64,000 nt of DNA from Hymenobacter rigui (lineage in GTDB: Bacteria > Bacteroidota > Bacteroidia > Cytophagales > Hymenobacteraceae). This document shows, one piece after another, positions 17,088 to 25,949 of this stretch (position 1 is the stretch's first letter; every line of letters begins with the position of its first letter). The stretch covers positions 53,325 through 117,324 of the forward strand of contig NZ_RWIT01000015.1 of the NCBI RefSeq assembly GCF_003944715.1, in the 5' to 3' direction. A program made the translations under genes and the position numbers. Below the pieces are notes generated by a model that ran no database searches, was not told the DNA's origin, and saw only the letters and a list, made by a program, of their open reading frames with translations.

Positions 17088-18272
17088 ATGCTACACCCGA
17101 ACGTACAACACAATCTGCCGCCCTCCGGCCACAAGCCGAACCCGTTGGTAAAACAGGCGCCCATCATCCAGTTTGCCTTTTTTATGCTGGCGCTGGTATT
17201 GCTGGTTTATTCCCTGAAGGTTCTGGACGATATTCTGCTGCCGCTGTTGTTTTCAGCCGTGTTTACGCTGCTGCTGCTGCCCATCTGCCGCTGGCTGGAG
17301 CAGAAAGGAGTTCCCCGGATACTGGCCATCATCATTTGTCTGGTGCTGGTGCTGGCTGTATTTGCCAGCGTAATTCTGGGTTTTGGCTCGCAGCTGGCGC
17401 AGTTCAAAAATGAAATTCCGAAGCTGCAGACCAAAATGATGCAGTTCTTCACCGAAATTCAGGAATGGGCCCACCTCAAGTTTGGCTATGAGCCCATGAG
17501 CATCGATGACCTGAAGGAGACGTCCATCAAGGCACTCAAGAAATCGGGCGGCTCCTACCTGGGCACCACCCTGAACACCACCACCGCCGTGCTGAGCAAC
17601 CTGGCGCAGGTGCTGATTTACATTTTCTGCTTTCTGTACTACCGCGACCATCTGCGGCAGTTCATGTTCCGTTTTGTAGCCCCCGACAAGCGCACCACCG
17701 TGCTGCACACCGTAGATAACATCCAGACGGTGGTGCAGGCTTACATTTCGGGTCTGTTCAAGGTGATTGTTATCGTTTCCATTCTGAACGGCATCGGCCT
17801 GTTGGCGCTGGGGGTCAAGTTTGCCATCTTCTTCGCCATTTTTGCCTCGGTGCTGGCCGTTATTCCCTACATCGGCATTATGATTGGCGCTACCATCCCG
17901 GCCATCATCACGCTGGTAGAAACCGGCTCTCCGGTGCAGGCGGCGCTGGTAATTGGGGTGTTTGTGGTGGTGCAGTTTCTGGAAGGCAACTTCATTACGC
18001 CCATGATTACCGGCTCGCAGGTAAGCATCAACCCGCTGGCTGCCATTCTGGCCCTGATTCTGGGCGGGGAACTGTGGGGCACGCCGGGCATGATTCTCAG
18101 CATTCCACTGATGGCCGTGGCCAAAGTGGTGCTGGATGCAAACAAAACCACTGAGCCCTGGGGTTTTCTGCTGGGCGATACGGCCGAAGGTGAGGACTCC
18201 GTAAAACCTGAGAATCAGCAGCCTAATGCGGTGCAGAAACTCTGGAGGCGGATGCTGGGAAAAGCCGCGTAA
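17088..18272 (+). CDS. AI-2E family transporter (PerM/YdiK-like permease)
   Basis: A 394-residue inner-membrane protein with seven or eight helices: FFMLALVLLVYSLKVLDD near 30-48, VFTLLLLPI near 58-66, ILAIIICLVLVLAVFASVIL near 75-95, and a C-terminal bundle (LYYRDHLRQF, IVSILNGIGLLALGVKFAIF, VLAVIPYIGIMIGATIPAI, NFITPMITGSQVSINPLAAI). The amphipathic periplasmic stretch near residues 100-150 and the P-x-I-x-G-x-x-x-x-x-N-P-L motif define the family. Family members include the TqsA autoinducer exporter and several ion or solute exporters, so the substrate cannot be stated. It is a single gene ended by a hairpin. Confidence 0.88.
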   Translation: MLHPNVQHNLPPSGHKPNPLVKQAPIIQFAFFMLALVLLVYSLKVLDDILLPLLFSAVFTLLLLPICRWLEQKGVPRILAIIICLVLVLAVFASVILGFGSQLAQFKNEIPKLQTKMMQFFTEIQEWAHLKFGYEPMSIDDLKETSIKALKKSGGSYLGTTLNTTTAVLSNLAQVLIYIFCFLYYRDHLRQFMFRFVAPDKRTTVLHTVDNIQTVVQAYISGLFKVIVIVSILNGIGLLALGVKFAIFFAIFASVLAVIPYIGIMIGATIPAIITLVETGSPVQAALVIGVFVVVQFLEGNFITPMITGSQVSINPLAAILALILGGELWGTPGMILSIPLMAVAKVVLDANKTTEPWGFLLGDTAEGEDSVKPENQQPNAVQKLWRRMLGKAA

Positions 18273-18292
18273 CCACTTATTACTGAGTAACC

Positions 18293-18330
18293 AAAGAAGG
18301 TGCGGCACCCCCATTGCCGAACCTTCTTTT
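18293..18330 (+). terminator. Terminator after the AI-2E-type permease gene
   Basis: AAAGAAGGTGCGGCA pairs with TGCCGAACCTTCTTT across a six-base loop, with one mismatch, then T-rich sequence; 20 bases after the stop. Confidence 0.8.
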
Positions 18331-18472
18331 TATATAGCAAACCGCTGTTATTCAAGGCCTGACCCTAAATTTTACACACAACCCCGGCTGGCTTCTCTGC
18401 GGTATACACCCAGGCTGCCACCACTGGCTCGGCTTGTTCTCAGTTCTCTACCACCCTAATTTTCTTTCCATC

Positions 18473-18943
18473 ATGGCTACCATCACCGGCGAAACTGCCC
18501 GCGCATACAACGACCTAGTAGAAATCAATAAAACGGCCGCTAAAGGCTATCAGGAAGCAGCTGAAGGCGTATCCAGCCCCGATCTGAAATCGAAGCTGAG
18601 CCAGATGAGTCAGCAGCGCGCCCAGTTTGCCTCGGAACTCAGCCAGCACGCCCAGCAGTACGGCATCAACCCCGAAAGCGAAGGAACCGTTGAGGGTGCT
18701 TTGGCTGATGCCGCCGCCGCCGTACACCGGGGCTGGATCAACATTAAATCGGCCGTAACGGGCCAGAACGACTCGGCTATTCTGGGCGAGTGCGAAACCG
18801 GCGACGCTACCGCTCTGAAAAGCTACGAGACGGCACTGCGCTCCAATGAGCTGCCCGTAGAGGCCCGCAACGTAATCCAGAAACAGCACGGCGAAATTCT
18901 CTCGGCCAAAAACTGGATTACCCAGCAAAAAGGCAGCCGCTAA
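18473..18943 (+). CDS. PA2169-family four-helix-bundle protein (DUF2383)
   Basis: A 156-residue soluble helical protein. ATG 18473 (MATITGETARAYNDLVEINK) is preferred to an upstream in-frame start. Four long amphipathic helices are visible: residues 5-28 (Y-N-D-L-V-E-I-N-K-T-A-A-K-G-Y), 30-60 (SPDLKSKLSQMSQQRAQFA), 75-95 (AAAAVHRGWINIKSAV) and 105-145 (ILGECETGDATALKSYETAL, VIQKQHGEILSAKNWI). The E-x-G-x-x-x-A-x-x-x-Y motif is typical of this ferritin-like family, which is linked to stress but has no proven reaction. It is monocistronic and has its own terminator. Confidence 0.82.
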   Translation: MATITGETARAYNDLVEINKTAAKGYQEAAEGVSSPDLKSKLSQMSQQRAQFASELSQHAQQYGINPESEGTVEGALADAAAAVHRGWINIKSAVTGQNDSAILGECETGDATALKSYETALRSNELPVEARNVIQKQHGEILSAKNWITQQKGSR

Positions 18944-18968
18944 GCGTTCCGCCACAATAACCAGTACC

Positions 18969-18995
18969 AACAGCCCGCCTCTTGGCGGGCTGTTT
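18969..18995 (+). terminator. Terminator after the DUF2383 gene
   Basis: AACAGCCCGCC, loop TCTT, GGCGGGCTGTT; the U-run is short. Confidence 0.7.
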
Positions 18996-19044
18996 GCGTT
19001 TGGGCACCACTAAGATAGTTAGCCGCTGCAACCTTCCGACCGGG

Positions 19045-19052
19045 TATCTTTG
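19045..19052 (+). promoter_or_regulatory. -7 promoter element of the exonuclease/GIY-YIG gene
   Basis: TATCTTTG matches the Bacteroidota -7 consensus TAnnTTTG exactly. Transcription would begin near 19059, which rules out the TTG at 19050 as start codon. No clear -33 TTG is present. Confidence 0.55.
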
Positions 19053-19103
19053 TTAGCAATCTGTTTCGCTACGTACGCTGCATCACCTATAGCATCTCCC
19101 CTC

Positions 19104-20594
19104 TTGTACGCCATCATCGACCTTGAAACCACCGGGGGCCAGCCCGCGCAGGACCGCATCACCGAAATTGCCATTTATATCCATGATGGCGAAAAGGTGG
19201 TAGATGAGTTCAGCACACTGCTCAACCCGGGGCGGGCAATTCCTTTCTTTATTACGCAGCTTACCGGCATTACCGATGATATGGTGCGCGACGCACCCAA
19301 GTTTCACGAGGTCGCGCGAAAGATTGTTGAAATTACGGAAGGCTGCGTGTTTGTGGCGCACAACGTGCGGTTCGACTACTCCTTTCTGAAGAAAGAGTTT
19401 GCCGATTTGGGCTATAACTACTCGCGCAAAACCCTGTGCACGGTGCGCCTGAGCCGCTCCCTGATTCCCGGGCAACCCAGCTATAGCCTGGGTAAGCTGT
19501 GCCAGAACATTGGAATTCCCCTTCAGGACCGCCACCGGGCCACCGGAGACGCCGCGGCCACCGCCGTACTGTTTGGGCGGCTTCTGGCCATCAGTCAGCA
19601 GCAGGATACGGCCGCCAGCCTGAACCCGGCGGAGGCACTGGCGGCCGTGGATGCCAATGCTCCGGCGGGGCAGCGGCCGGCCGGTGCGGCGGCTAAAGCA
19701 AAGCAACCTTCAGCCCGGAAAATCAAGGCGGTGCAGGAGGCTATTAAAACGGCCCTGCTGCCACCCAACATCAGCCCGGAGAAAGTAGATTCCTTGCCCC
19801 AGGAAGCAGGGGTGTACTACTTCCACAACGAGGCCGGGGAGGTGATTTATGTAGGGAAGAGCATCAACATCTACAAGCGGATTCAACAGCATTTTGCCGT
19901 CGATTATAAGTCGCGCAAGAGCATTGAGTTCAAAAACTCCATTTCGGATATTACCTGGGAGCTGACGGGCTCGGAGCTGGTGGCGCTGCTCTACGAATCG
20001 CACGAAATCAAGCGGCTGAAGCCCCTATACAACCGTGCTCAGCGCCGCTCAGTATTTCCGGCCGGTATCTTCCTGCGCACCGACGAAAACGGCTACAAGC
20101 ACCTCTACTACGGCCGCGCCGACGACCATGCGGAGTCGCACCCGCTGATTGCATTGGGCAACCAGTATAAGGCCAAGGGCTTCCTGTTTCATAAGGTGGC
20201 CAAGTTTAACCTGTGTCAGAAGCTCTGCGACCTGTACAAGACGCAGGGTTCCTGCTTCGATTACCAGGTGCACCGCTGCAAGGGAGCCTGCCTGGGCCTG
20301 GAACCCCCTGAGGAGTACAACCAGCGCGTGGAAGCCGCCATTGAGTCATTTACCTATGAGCACGGCTCATTTGTAGTGATTGGGCAGGGCCGCCGGCCGG
20401 ATGAGAAAAGCCTAGTCGTAGTGGAAAACGGCCGCTACCTTGGTTTCGGGTACGTGGACGAGGTTTTCTCCGCCCGCCGCTTCGCCGATTTCCGGGATGC
20501 CATTACGCGTTACAATGATAATAAGGACGTGCAGCAGATTATCCGGCAGTACCTGCGCACCGAACACAAGGATAAAGTCAAGGTGTTTTCCTGA
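19104..20594 (+). CDS. DnaQ-type 3'-5' exonuclease fused to a UvrC/Cho-like GIY-YIG nuclease
   Basis: About 496 residues with a TTG start at 19104 (reading M-YAIIDLETTGGQ), placed by the promoter at 19045 and by the exonuclease motif. Residues 1-170 are a DEDD exonuclease: IIDLETTGG, FVAHNVRFDYSFL and DRHRATGDAAATA. After an Ala/Gln-rich linker, residues 225-310 are a GIY-YIG domain (EAGVYYFHNEAGEVIYVGKS, KRIQQHF, LLYESHEIKRLKPLYN), and the rest is the Cys-containing segment NLCQKLCDLYKTQGSCFDYQ. Relatives such as Cho cut the damaged strand in excision repair. The exonuclease joined to it could trim the incised product; that is an inference. Confidence 0.88.
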   Translation: MYAIIDLETTGGQPAQDRITEIAIYIHDGEKVVDEFSTLLNPGRAIPFFITQLTGITDDMVRDAPKFHEVARKIVEITEGCVFVAHNVRFDYSFLKKEFADLGYNYSRKTLCTVRLSRSLIPGQPSYSLGKLCQNIGIPLQDRHRATGDAAATAVLFGRLLAISQQQDTAASLNPAEALAAVDANAPAGQRPAGAAAKAKQPSARKIKAVQEAIKTALLPPNISPEKVDSLPQEAGVYYFHNEAGEVIYVGKSINIYKRIQQHFAVDYKSRKSIEFKNSISDITWELTGSELVALLYESHEIKRLKPLYNRAQRRSVFPAGIFLRTDENGYKHLYYGRADDHAESHPLIALGNQYKAKGFLFHKVAKFNLCQKLCDLYKTQGSCFDYQVHRCKGACLGLEPPEEYNQRVEAAIESFTYEHGSFVVIGQGRRPDEKSLVVVENGRYLGFGYVDEVFSARRFADFRDAITRYNDNKDVQQIIRQYLRTEHKDKVKVFS

Positions 20595-20630
20595 GCAGTA
20601 GACAGCACCGAGGCCGGGTTGTGAAACAGA

Positions 20631-21074
20631 CTACTGCGGACCGCTCTGCCCATTGTGGCGGGCCTGCTCCTGCTGCAGCCATTGTACTGCCTTCGTCTCG
20701 TCGTTGAAGCGGCGCATCCGGTAGGTCCGCTTTTCGTCCTGCTCAGCTGTCCTGAATGCTTGCAGGCTTTCCGTAATTTCCTGGTAAGTGGGCGACAACA
20801 GCTGGCTCATGAACACCGGTTTGCCCAATAAGTCCGCCATTTTAGGAAAAAATTCCTCCAGACCCCAACGGGTGGTTTCAGCATCGGCGGGTAGGCGACG
20901 GCGCCCATCCAGCAGCCAGTACGGACAGGCACACGTCCGCGCCGCCTCCAGAATAAGCTGGTACCCCTGCCTGGTTTCGTGGGCGGAAACCGGCCTCAGC
21001 CAGCGGGCAACCAGAAAGTCAAGGTCGTCTCGGTAGGTTAGGTGCAGGAAATCCGGGACGGTGAACGTGTGCAT
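20631..21074 (-). CDS. STAS/SpoIIAA-like small protein (paralog 4 of 4)
   Basis: A 147-residue soluble protein. It opens MHTFTVPDFLHLTYRDDLDF, then has a W-L-R-P motif, an alpha helix GYQLILEAARTC and the strand CPYWLLDGRRRLP. This matches WVADDRRLGP of the protein at 4692. A long helix pair (TTRWGLEEFFPKMADLLGK) and a C-terminal F-N-D-E-T-K-A-V-Q-W-L-Q helix follow, as in the other three copies. It is convergent with the exonuclease gene and separated from the kinase-like gene by 63 bases. The function is unknown; family membership rests on shared layout and short motifs. Confidence 0.5.
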   Translation of the reverse strand: MHTFTVPDFLHLTYRDDLDFLVARWLRPVSAHETRQGYQLILEAARTCACPYWLLDGRRRLPADAETTRWGLEEFFPKMADLLGKPVFMSQLLSPTYQEITESLQAFRTAEQDEKRTYRMRRFNDETKAVQWLQQEQARHNGQSGPQ

Positions 21075-21137
21075 GCAGGCTGAATAGAGCCCAAATATAT
21101 GTACGAACAGCCGTACACCACTTCCTTCTTGCCTGGG

Positions 21138-22736
21138 CTAATACAGCCGATGGCGCAGCAGCCAGCCGGCAGCATCAAATTCTTCGGCCCGGGGCTGATA
21201 CTTTTCGAGGTTGATTTTACCAATTCGCAGGGTGTTGCCATCCCCACTGTCGTAGACGGTGATGCGGCTGCGGAGGCGTTTGGTGGGCACGGGTGTGGCT
21301 TCAACCAGGTCCTGCCCGGCCCCGTCGTACACTCCGATTTCCAGGTGCGCGTCCGGTTCGCCGCGCAGTTCAAACTCATCATTGCCACCCAACCCGAATA
21401 GCTTGATTGAGCGGGTTTCGCCGCGGGCGAAGGTGCGTTGCCGGAGCAGGGTTGCGCCTTGCGATGTGAGGTGGAATACCTGCACCCGCACACCGCCGTT
21501 GGGGGTCGGCTCCAGCACAAACCGCTCGGCTTCATCGGTACCGGGCAGCTCCACGTCGCGGGCAAGCAACTCGTAGAATTTTTCAGCTACGGCCGGCAGC
21601 TGCTCCCGGCGGCCACGCAGCTTGCGGGTGAAATCGGAACTACTCATTTGCTGCACTTCCTTCGGCCACACGGCCAGCGCCCGGGCAATGGCTGCATCCG
21701 TGAGGGAACCCCGGAGTGAATCGGCCACCTGCCGGAAATCTTCCCGGCTCAGATAGGCCAGCAACGACTTGTCCATGGGCCGGGCGGCCTGGTTCAGGCC
21801 CTCCACATCGGCCAGCCGAATTTGCTCATGGAAGCTCTGGTAGTTGGATTTCACCCAGCCAATCATGTGCGTGAGCAGGCCATCATCAAACTTAAAGAAG
21901 GCGTGGTCCCGGTCGCGCGGAATGGCCCGGTACACGGTGCCGCCGTCCGCGGCGGCAAAGCTTGCCCAGCGCCACTGGTCCTCGCGCCGGCTCCAGTCGC
22001 CCAGCCACATATCAAACAGCCGGCTGCGCAGGTATTGGCGGGCATCTACCCGAAACGAAGACTTGGCTACCAGATTGGTAAATACCTTGCGGGAGCTTTC
22101 CACGGCCGTGGAGTTGCCAAAGCTGCCTACCGCGCGCTGGTCGCCTTCGGGCCGCTCCTCAAACAAATACAGCGCATTGGCGAAGCTTTCCCGAAACTCC
22201 CCCAGAGCCGGGTCGTCGGCCACGTAGATCAGGCGGGGGTTGGTATGGTAGAGGCCGGCGGCCTGGGCCAACGGAGCCACGATATAGGCCCCGTATGGAT
22301 GAATAACGCTGGTCTGGTCCTTCATCAGGCGGCCGATGGGACCTTCCTGCAAGCTTTCGGGCAAGGCCTTGGTAGCATCCTTATCTACGGAGCGGAGCAC
22401 GTACTGTACACCGTTTCGGTCAACCAGCCGCAGGTTTTTGGTTTGGAACGAGCCCCCTTCCCGCACCGGTGTGAGTCCGCCCGGCACGGCAGTGCGCAGG
22501 TTGAATACGGGCGCCGTTACGGGCAGCCCCCAGAGGGCCCGGTAATGCGTGCCCCAGAAAAACCGATGAAGCGCGCCACGGTCGTATTGAGGTCCGGCGG
22601 CCACCAGCACCGTCGAGTCGGGCCGGATAACGGGCCGGGCGGCAGGCCGGGGCTGGGCCGGGGCCTGACAGGAGGCCAGTAACAGGCCGCTGCTCAGGCT
22701 AAAGGCCAACCAGGATGCGGGAGAGGAAAACGGCAC
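21138..22736 (-). CDS. Lipoprotein with kinase-like fold signals, catalytic loop altered (GDWSRRED)
   Basis: About 532 residues from GTG 22736; a TTG 63 bases upstream is the alternative start. The signal segment ends in the lipobox LLASC. Counting from the GTG, G-G-S-F-Q-T and YVLRSVDKD resemble the N-lobe of HipA/CotH/FAM20-type kinases. LFDMWLGDWSRREDQWRW (centred on residue 249) corresponds to a catalytic loop, and IPRDRDHAFFKFDDG (D275, D277) to the metal-binding segment. The paralog across the promoter has D249 and H251 where this one has S249 and R251, so this copy may be a pseudokinase. A Gly/Asn-rich segment GLGGNDEFELRG ends the protein. The fold call is an inference. Confidence 0.6.
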   Translation of the reverse strand: MPFSSPASWLAFSLSSGLLLASCQAPAQPRPAARPVIRPDSTVLVAAGPQYDRGALHRFFWGTHYRALWGLPVTAPVFNLRTAVPGGLTPVREGGSFQTKNLRLVDRNGVQYVLRSVDKDATKALPESLQEGPIGRLMKDQTSVIHPYGAYIVAPLAQAAGLYHTNPRLIYVADDPALGEFRESFANALYLFEERPEGDQRAVGSFGNSTAVESSRKVFTNLVAKSSFRVDARQYLRSRLFDMWLGDWSRREDQWRWASFAAADGGTVYRAIPRDRDHAFFKFDDGLLTHMIGWVKSNYQSFHEQIRLADVEGLNQAARPMDKSLLAYLSREDFRQVADSLRGSLTDAAIARALAVWPKEVQQMSSSDFTRKLRGRREQLPAVAEKFYELLARDVELPGTDEAERFVLEPTPNGGVRVQVFHLTSQGATLLRQRTFARGETRSIKLFGLGGNDEFELRGEPDAHLEIGVYDGAGQDLVEATPVPTKRLRSRITVYDSGDGNTLRIGKINLEKYQPRAEEFDAAGWLLRHRLY

Positions 22737-22886
22737 GAATCGGTGGTTATGTACAATGAAACAGCTGCCCGAACCGGAGCAGCTGGTCTTATAGCGCAAA
22801 CCCGGCCCCGGCGGTTATCCATACAGGCATTGACTTTTCTGCGGAAGTTGCGTTGAAGGAACCCAAGCCGCGCTTACCCGCCCTGC

Positions 22887-24482
22887 ATGACTGTACGTTT
22901 CGCTCTCCTTTGTTTGCTGCTGCCCGCTGTTTCCTGCAGCCGCCACCCTTATTTTCAACCCGATGCCCGGGTCGACTACACCACCCCGCTACCGGCAGGG
23001 GCCGATAGTGCCCGCGTAACGGCCGGCCGGCACTACCGCCGGGGGCCGGGCGGCCGTTTTTTTCTGGGCCGCCACTACCGCCAGACCTGGGCCCAGCCGG
23101 TTACGCTGCCGGTATTCAACCCCCAGACTGCCGTGCCGGGGGGGCTGCGCTTCGGCAAAATCGGAGGGGGCTTTCAAACTATCAGCATGACGCTGGTGGG
23201 GGCCGATGGCCGAAGCTACGCCTTGCGCAGCATCGACAAAGACCCCTACCGTACTTTACCTAAAGTTCTGCGCCAGGGGTTTATTCTGACTACCGTGCGC
23301 GACGCTACTTCCGCCGGCATGCCCTACGGAGCATTTGTGGTGCCGCCCCTGGCCGAAGCCGCCGGCATACCGCACACCTCGCCCCGCGCCTTTTATGTGC
23401 GGCCCGATGAAAACGGGCTGGGCAGCGCCTCTGAGCGGTTTAGGGGGAAAGTAGTGCTGCTGGAGGCGAAGTACGAGGGCAAGCAGAACATTGCCGGCCC
23501 CGTGGCCGGCGCCCTGGATCTGGAAGAATCAGAGGATGTGTTGGAGGAGCGGTACGCCTCGCCCAAGCACCAGCTGGATGGCGAGGCCTACGTACGGGCC
23601 CGCCTGCTGGACCTGTGGCTGGGCGACTGGGACCGGCACGAAGGTCAGTGGAGCTGGGCTGCCTATGCGCAGCCTGATGGCCACATCCGCTGGAAACCCG
23701 TACCCCAGGACCGGGACCAGGTTTTTTTTCGATTTGACGACGGGGTTATATCATGGATAGCCAGCAAGCTGGTGGCTAAATTCCGCACGTTCCGCCCCCA
23801 GTATGAAAGCATTGAAGGCTACACCCGTAACGCCTCCTTCATTGATGAGCGCGCCCTGGCGGACGTGCCCCGGGCCAGCTACCTGCGCGCCGCCCGGGAA
23901 CTGCAGCTCCGCCTCACCGATACCGCCATTGTGCAGGCCGTACAACAGGGCCTGCCACCGGAGGTATACCGCCTGGAAGGCGCACGACTCATTGCCACTC
24001 TTAAAGCCCGCCGCACCACTCTGCCGCAGGCTGCTACCGACTTTTACCGCCTCAAAGCCCGCCAGGTGCTGGTAGCCGGTACCGATGCGGCGGAACGGTT
24101 TGTAGTGGAACGCCTGAACGATACGACTACCGTGGTATCGGTGTACACACTGCCCGTAAACCCACAGAACCCGGCGGCGGCCCTGTACTACCAGCGTCGT
24201 TTTAACCCGGCCGACACGCGCACCGTGATGCTGCACGGCTTACGGGGCAAAGACGAATTTATGGTGTCCGGCAACGTACACCGCTCCCCTATGCTGGAAG
24301 TGTATGGCGGGCCGGATGCTGACCTCTTGCGGGACTCATCACGAGTAGCCGGCTTGCGTAAGTACACCCGTTTCTTCGACACCAAGCGCAACAACACCGT
24401 GGAACCGGGCCCCGAAACCAAAGACTGCACGGAGCACAGCGTCCGTTCCCATGCGTTTGACCGGGACGGCTCCGGGCGGTAA
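22887..24482 (+). CDS. Lipoprotein with kinase-like fold signals, catalytic loop intact (GDWDRHEG)
   Basis: A 531-residue protein; ATG 22887 starts a signal peptide with lipobox AVSC. It aligns with the divergent neighbour along its length: GGGFQTISMTLVGADGRSYA, LRSIDKDPYRTLPK, PYGAFVVPPLAEAAGIPHTS, LLDLWLGDWDRHEGQWSW (D249, R250, H251), VPQDRDQVFFRFDDG (D275, D277), TDAAERFVVERL and HGLRGKDEFMVSG. The order of a lysine strand, an A-E-A-A-G-I helix, a D-R-H loop and a D-x-D segment is like HipA, CotH and FAM20 kinases, here facing the periplasm or outer membrane. I recall the same block inside larger Bacteroidota outer-membrane proteins. The substrate is unknown. Confidence 0.62.
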   Translation: MTVRFALLCLLLPAVSCSRHPYFQPDARVDYTTPLPAGADSARVTAGRHYRRGPGGRFFLGRHYRQTWAQPVTLPVFNPQTAVPGGLRFGKIGGGFQTISMTLVGADGRSYALRSIDKDPYRTLPKVLRQGFILTTVRDATSAGMPYGAFVVPPLAEAAGIPHTSPRAFYVRPDENGLGSASERFRGKVVLLEAKYEGKQNIAGPVAGALDLEESEDVLEERYASPKHQLDGEAYVRARLLDLWLGDWDRHEGQWSWAAYAQPDGHIRWKPVPQDRDQVFFRFDDGVISWIASKLVAKFRTFRPQYESIEGYTRNASFIDERALADVPRASYLRAARELQLRLTDTAIVQAVQQGLPPEVYRLEGARLIATLKARRTTLPQAATDFYRLKARQVLVAGTDAAERFVVERLNDTTTVVSVYTLPVNPQNPAAALYYQRRFNPADTRTVMLHGLRGKDEFMVSGNVHRSPMLEVYGGPDADLLRDSSRVAGLRKYTRFFDTKRNNTVEPGPETKDCTEHSVRSHAFDRDGSGR

Positions 24483-24488
24483 CGTGGA

Positions 24489-24549
24489 AAGTGGTGAAGT
24501 TGCCATTAGCCCCGCAAATGGCGCGGGCCAAACAACAACTTCACCACTT
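24489..24549. repeat. Palindromic word element between convergent genes
   Basis: Arms AAGTGGTGAAGTTG (24489-24502) and its exact reverse complement (24536-24549) enclose a second short stem, CCCGC/GCGGG. It fills the 69-base gap between the kinase-like lipoprotein gene and the topoisomerase IB gene and could end both transcripts. Confidence 0.75.
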
Positions 24550-24551
24550 CA

Positions 24552-25676
24552 CTATTTCGCCTTTTCCAGCTCGGCCAGCATATCCAGCACCATGTGTTCG
24601 GTGGGTGTCAGCAAGTCGTTTTCGGCGGGGTCGGCGTCGTGGCGGCGCAGGTAATCGATGAGCTTATCGGAGTTGAACAGCTCAATCACCTGCGGGTGAA
24701 TGTAGTATTTGGAGCACACGCTGGGCGTGTTGCCCAGGTTTTCTGCTACATCCTTTACCGCGCGCTTCAGGGTTTTGGGCTTTGGAAAATCCGGTTCCTC
24801 CTCCAGGATCCGCTCCAGGCATTCCACCATTTTCACGGTACCGCCCCAGGTGCGGAAATCCTTGGCCGACAGGCTCAGGCCCGTTACCGTGTGCAGGTAC
24901 TCGTTCACGTCGCCCGATTCCAGCTCTTGGCGGTGCCCGTCGGGAGTATAGTACTGGAACAGGTGCTGACCCGGTATTTCCTTGCACTTCTGCACCAGCC
25001 GGGCCAGCTTCCGGTCGTGGATGGTGAGGTCGTGGGGCACGCCTTTCTTGCCCACGAAGCTGAAGCGCACATCGGCCCCACTCACCTGCACGTGCTTGTC
25101 GCGCAGGGTGGTAAGACCGTAGGTCTTGTTCTTTTTGGCGTATTCCTTATTGCCGACCCGGATAAACGACTGATCCATCAGGGTAAGCACCAGCGCTACC
25201 ACTTTCTGCTTATCCAGCTGAGGGCGGGCAAGGTCCTGGTGCATGTGGGTCCGTAGCTCGGCCAGCTTTTCCCCGAAGGCGCGCAACCGGCTGAACTTGG
25301 TAAGGGCCCGGGCCTGGTCCCAGGCCGGATGGTAGAGGTACTGCTTGCGGCCTTTCGCGTCGCGGCCGGTTACCTGCAAATGGGTGGTGGCGGAAGGCGA
25401 AATCCAGACATCCGTCCAGGCGGGCGGTATTACAAACCCCTGAATGCGGGTCAGCGTTTTCTCATCGGCTATCGGCTCTCCCGCGGCTGTGCGGTACTGG
25501 AAATCCCCTTTTTTGGTGGCTACACGGGTCAGGCCGGGCTTGGTATCGGTGAGGTAGCGCAGGCCGGCCAGCTCGGCCTGCCGGGCGGGGTCTTTGTAGA
25601 GCACATGGGCTTCATCCAAGGGGGAGAGCCGTTTTTTCTTGGTTTTGGGGCGGGGAGTAGTGGTGGCAGTTGCCAT
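24552..25676 (-). CDS. DNA topoisomerase IB (poxvirus type)
   Basis: A 374-residue tyrosine topoisomerase, usual for the bacterial type IB group. A basic N-terminus (PRPKTKKKRLSPLDEAH) precedes the N-terminal domain (GFVIPPAWTDVWISPSATTH, LQVTGRDAKGRKQYLYHP). The catalytic domain shows DQSFIRVGNKEYAKKNKTYG with the active-site Arg, LRDKHVQVSG with a Lys, and a later tyrosine in SVCSKYYIHPQVI, the probable nucleophile. It relaxes supercoils through a 3'-phosphotyrosine link. It is monocistronic. Its 3' end lies two bases from the palindrome at 24489-24549. Confidence 0.93.
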   Translation of the reverse strand: MATATTTPRPKTKKKRLSPLDEAHVLYKDPARQAELAGLRYLTDTKPGLTRVATKKGDFQYRTAAGEPIADEKTLTRIQGFVIPPAWTDVWISPSATTHLQVTGRDAKGRKQYLYHPAWDQARALTKFSRLRAFGEKLAELRTHMHQDLARPQLDKQKVVALVLTLMDQSFIRVGNKEYAKKNKTYGLTTLRDKHVQVSGADVRFSFVGKKGVPHDLTIHDRKLARLVQKCKEIPGQHLFQYYTPDGHRQELESGDVNEYLHTVTGLSLSAKDFRTWGGTVKMVECLERILEEEPDFPKPKTLKRAVKDVAENLGNTPSVCSKYYIHPQVIELFNSDKLIDYLRRHDADPAENDLLTPTEHMVLDMLAELEKAK

Positions 25677-25949
25677 GAAGAACGAATAGCTAAAAGCCAG
25701 CTGACAGTAGCGGCAGGTAGCTGTACGCAGGAATTCAGCGCAAGGTGCGGTGAGGCGGCCGGCGCTGTTGCAGTGCCGGCTCGCACATCGTTTTTCGGGC
25801 TGATTCTCCGCACGGTAGCACCCGCTATGGGCCTCCTACCGCAACACCCGCGCCCCGATGACCGTTAGGGGCGTGCAGCTCTGGCATTGTTTTTTCTACG
25901 CCGCCTGCATTCTGCTCCTTTCCTTCCTTTTCAACTTTTCTCGCTTCGT

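Noticed and set aside
17253..18314. A 353-codon open frame opposite the AI-2E-type permease gene
   Set aside because: The sense strand has the conserved permease motifs. The antisense product is rich in His, Gln and Asn as expected for a shadow.
19050..19103. TTG 19050 as start of the exonuclease gene
   Set aside because: The promoter element TATCTTTG at 19045-19052 overlaps it; the exonuclease motif starts right after TTG 19104.
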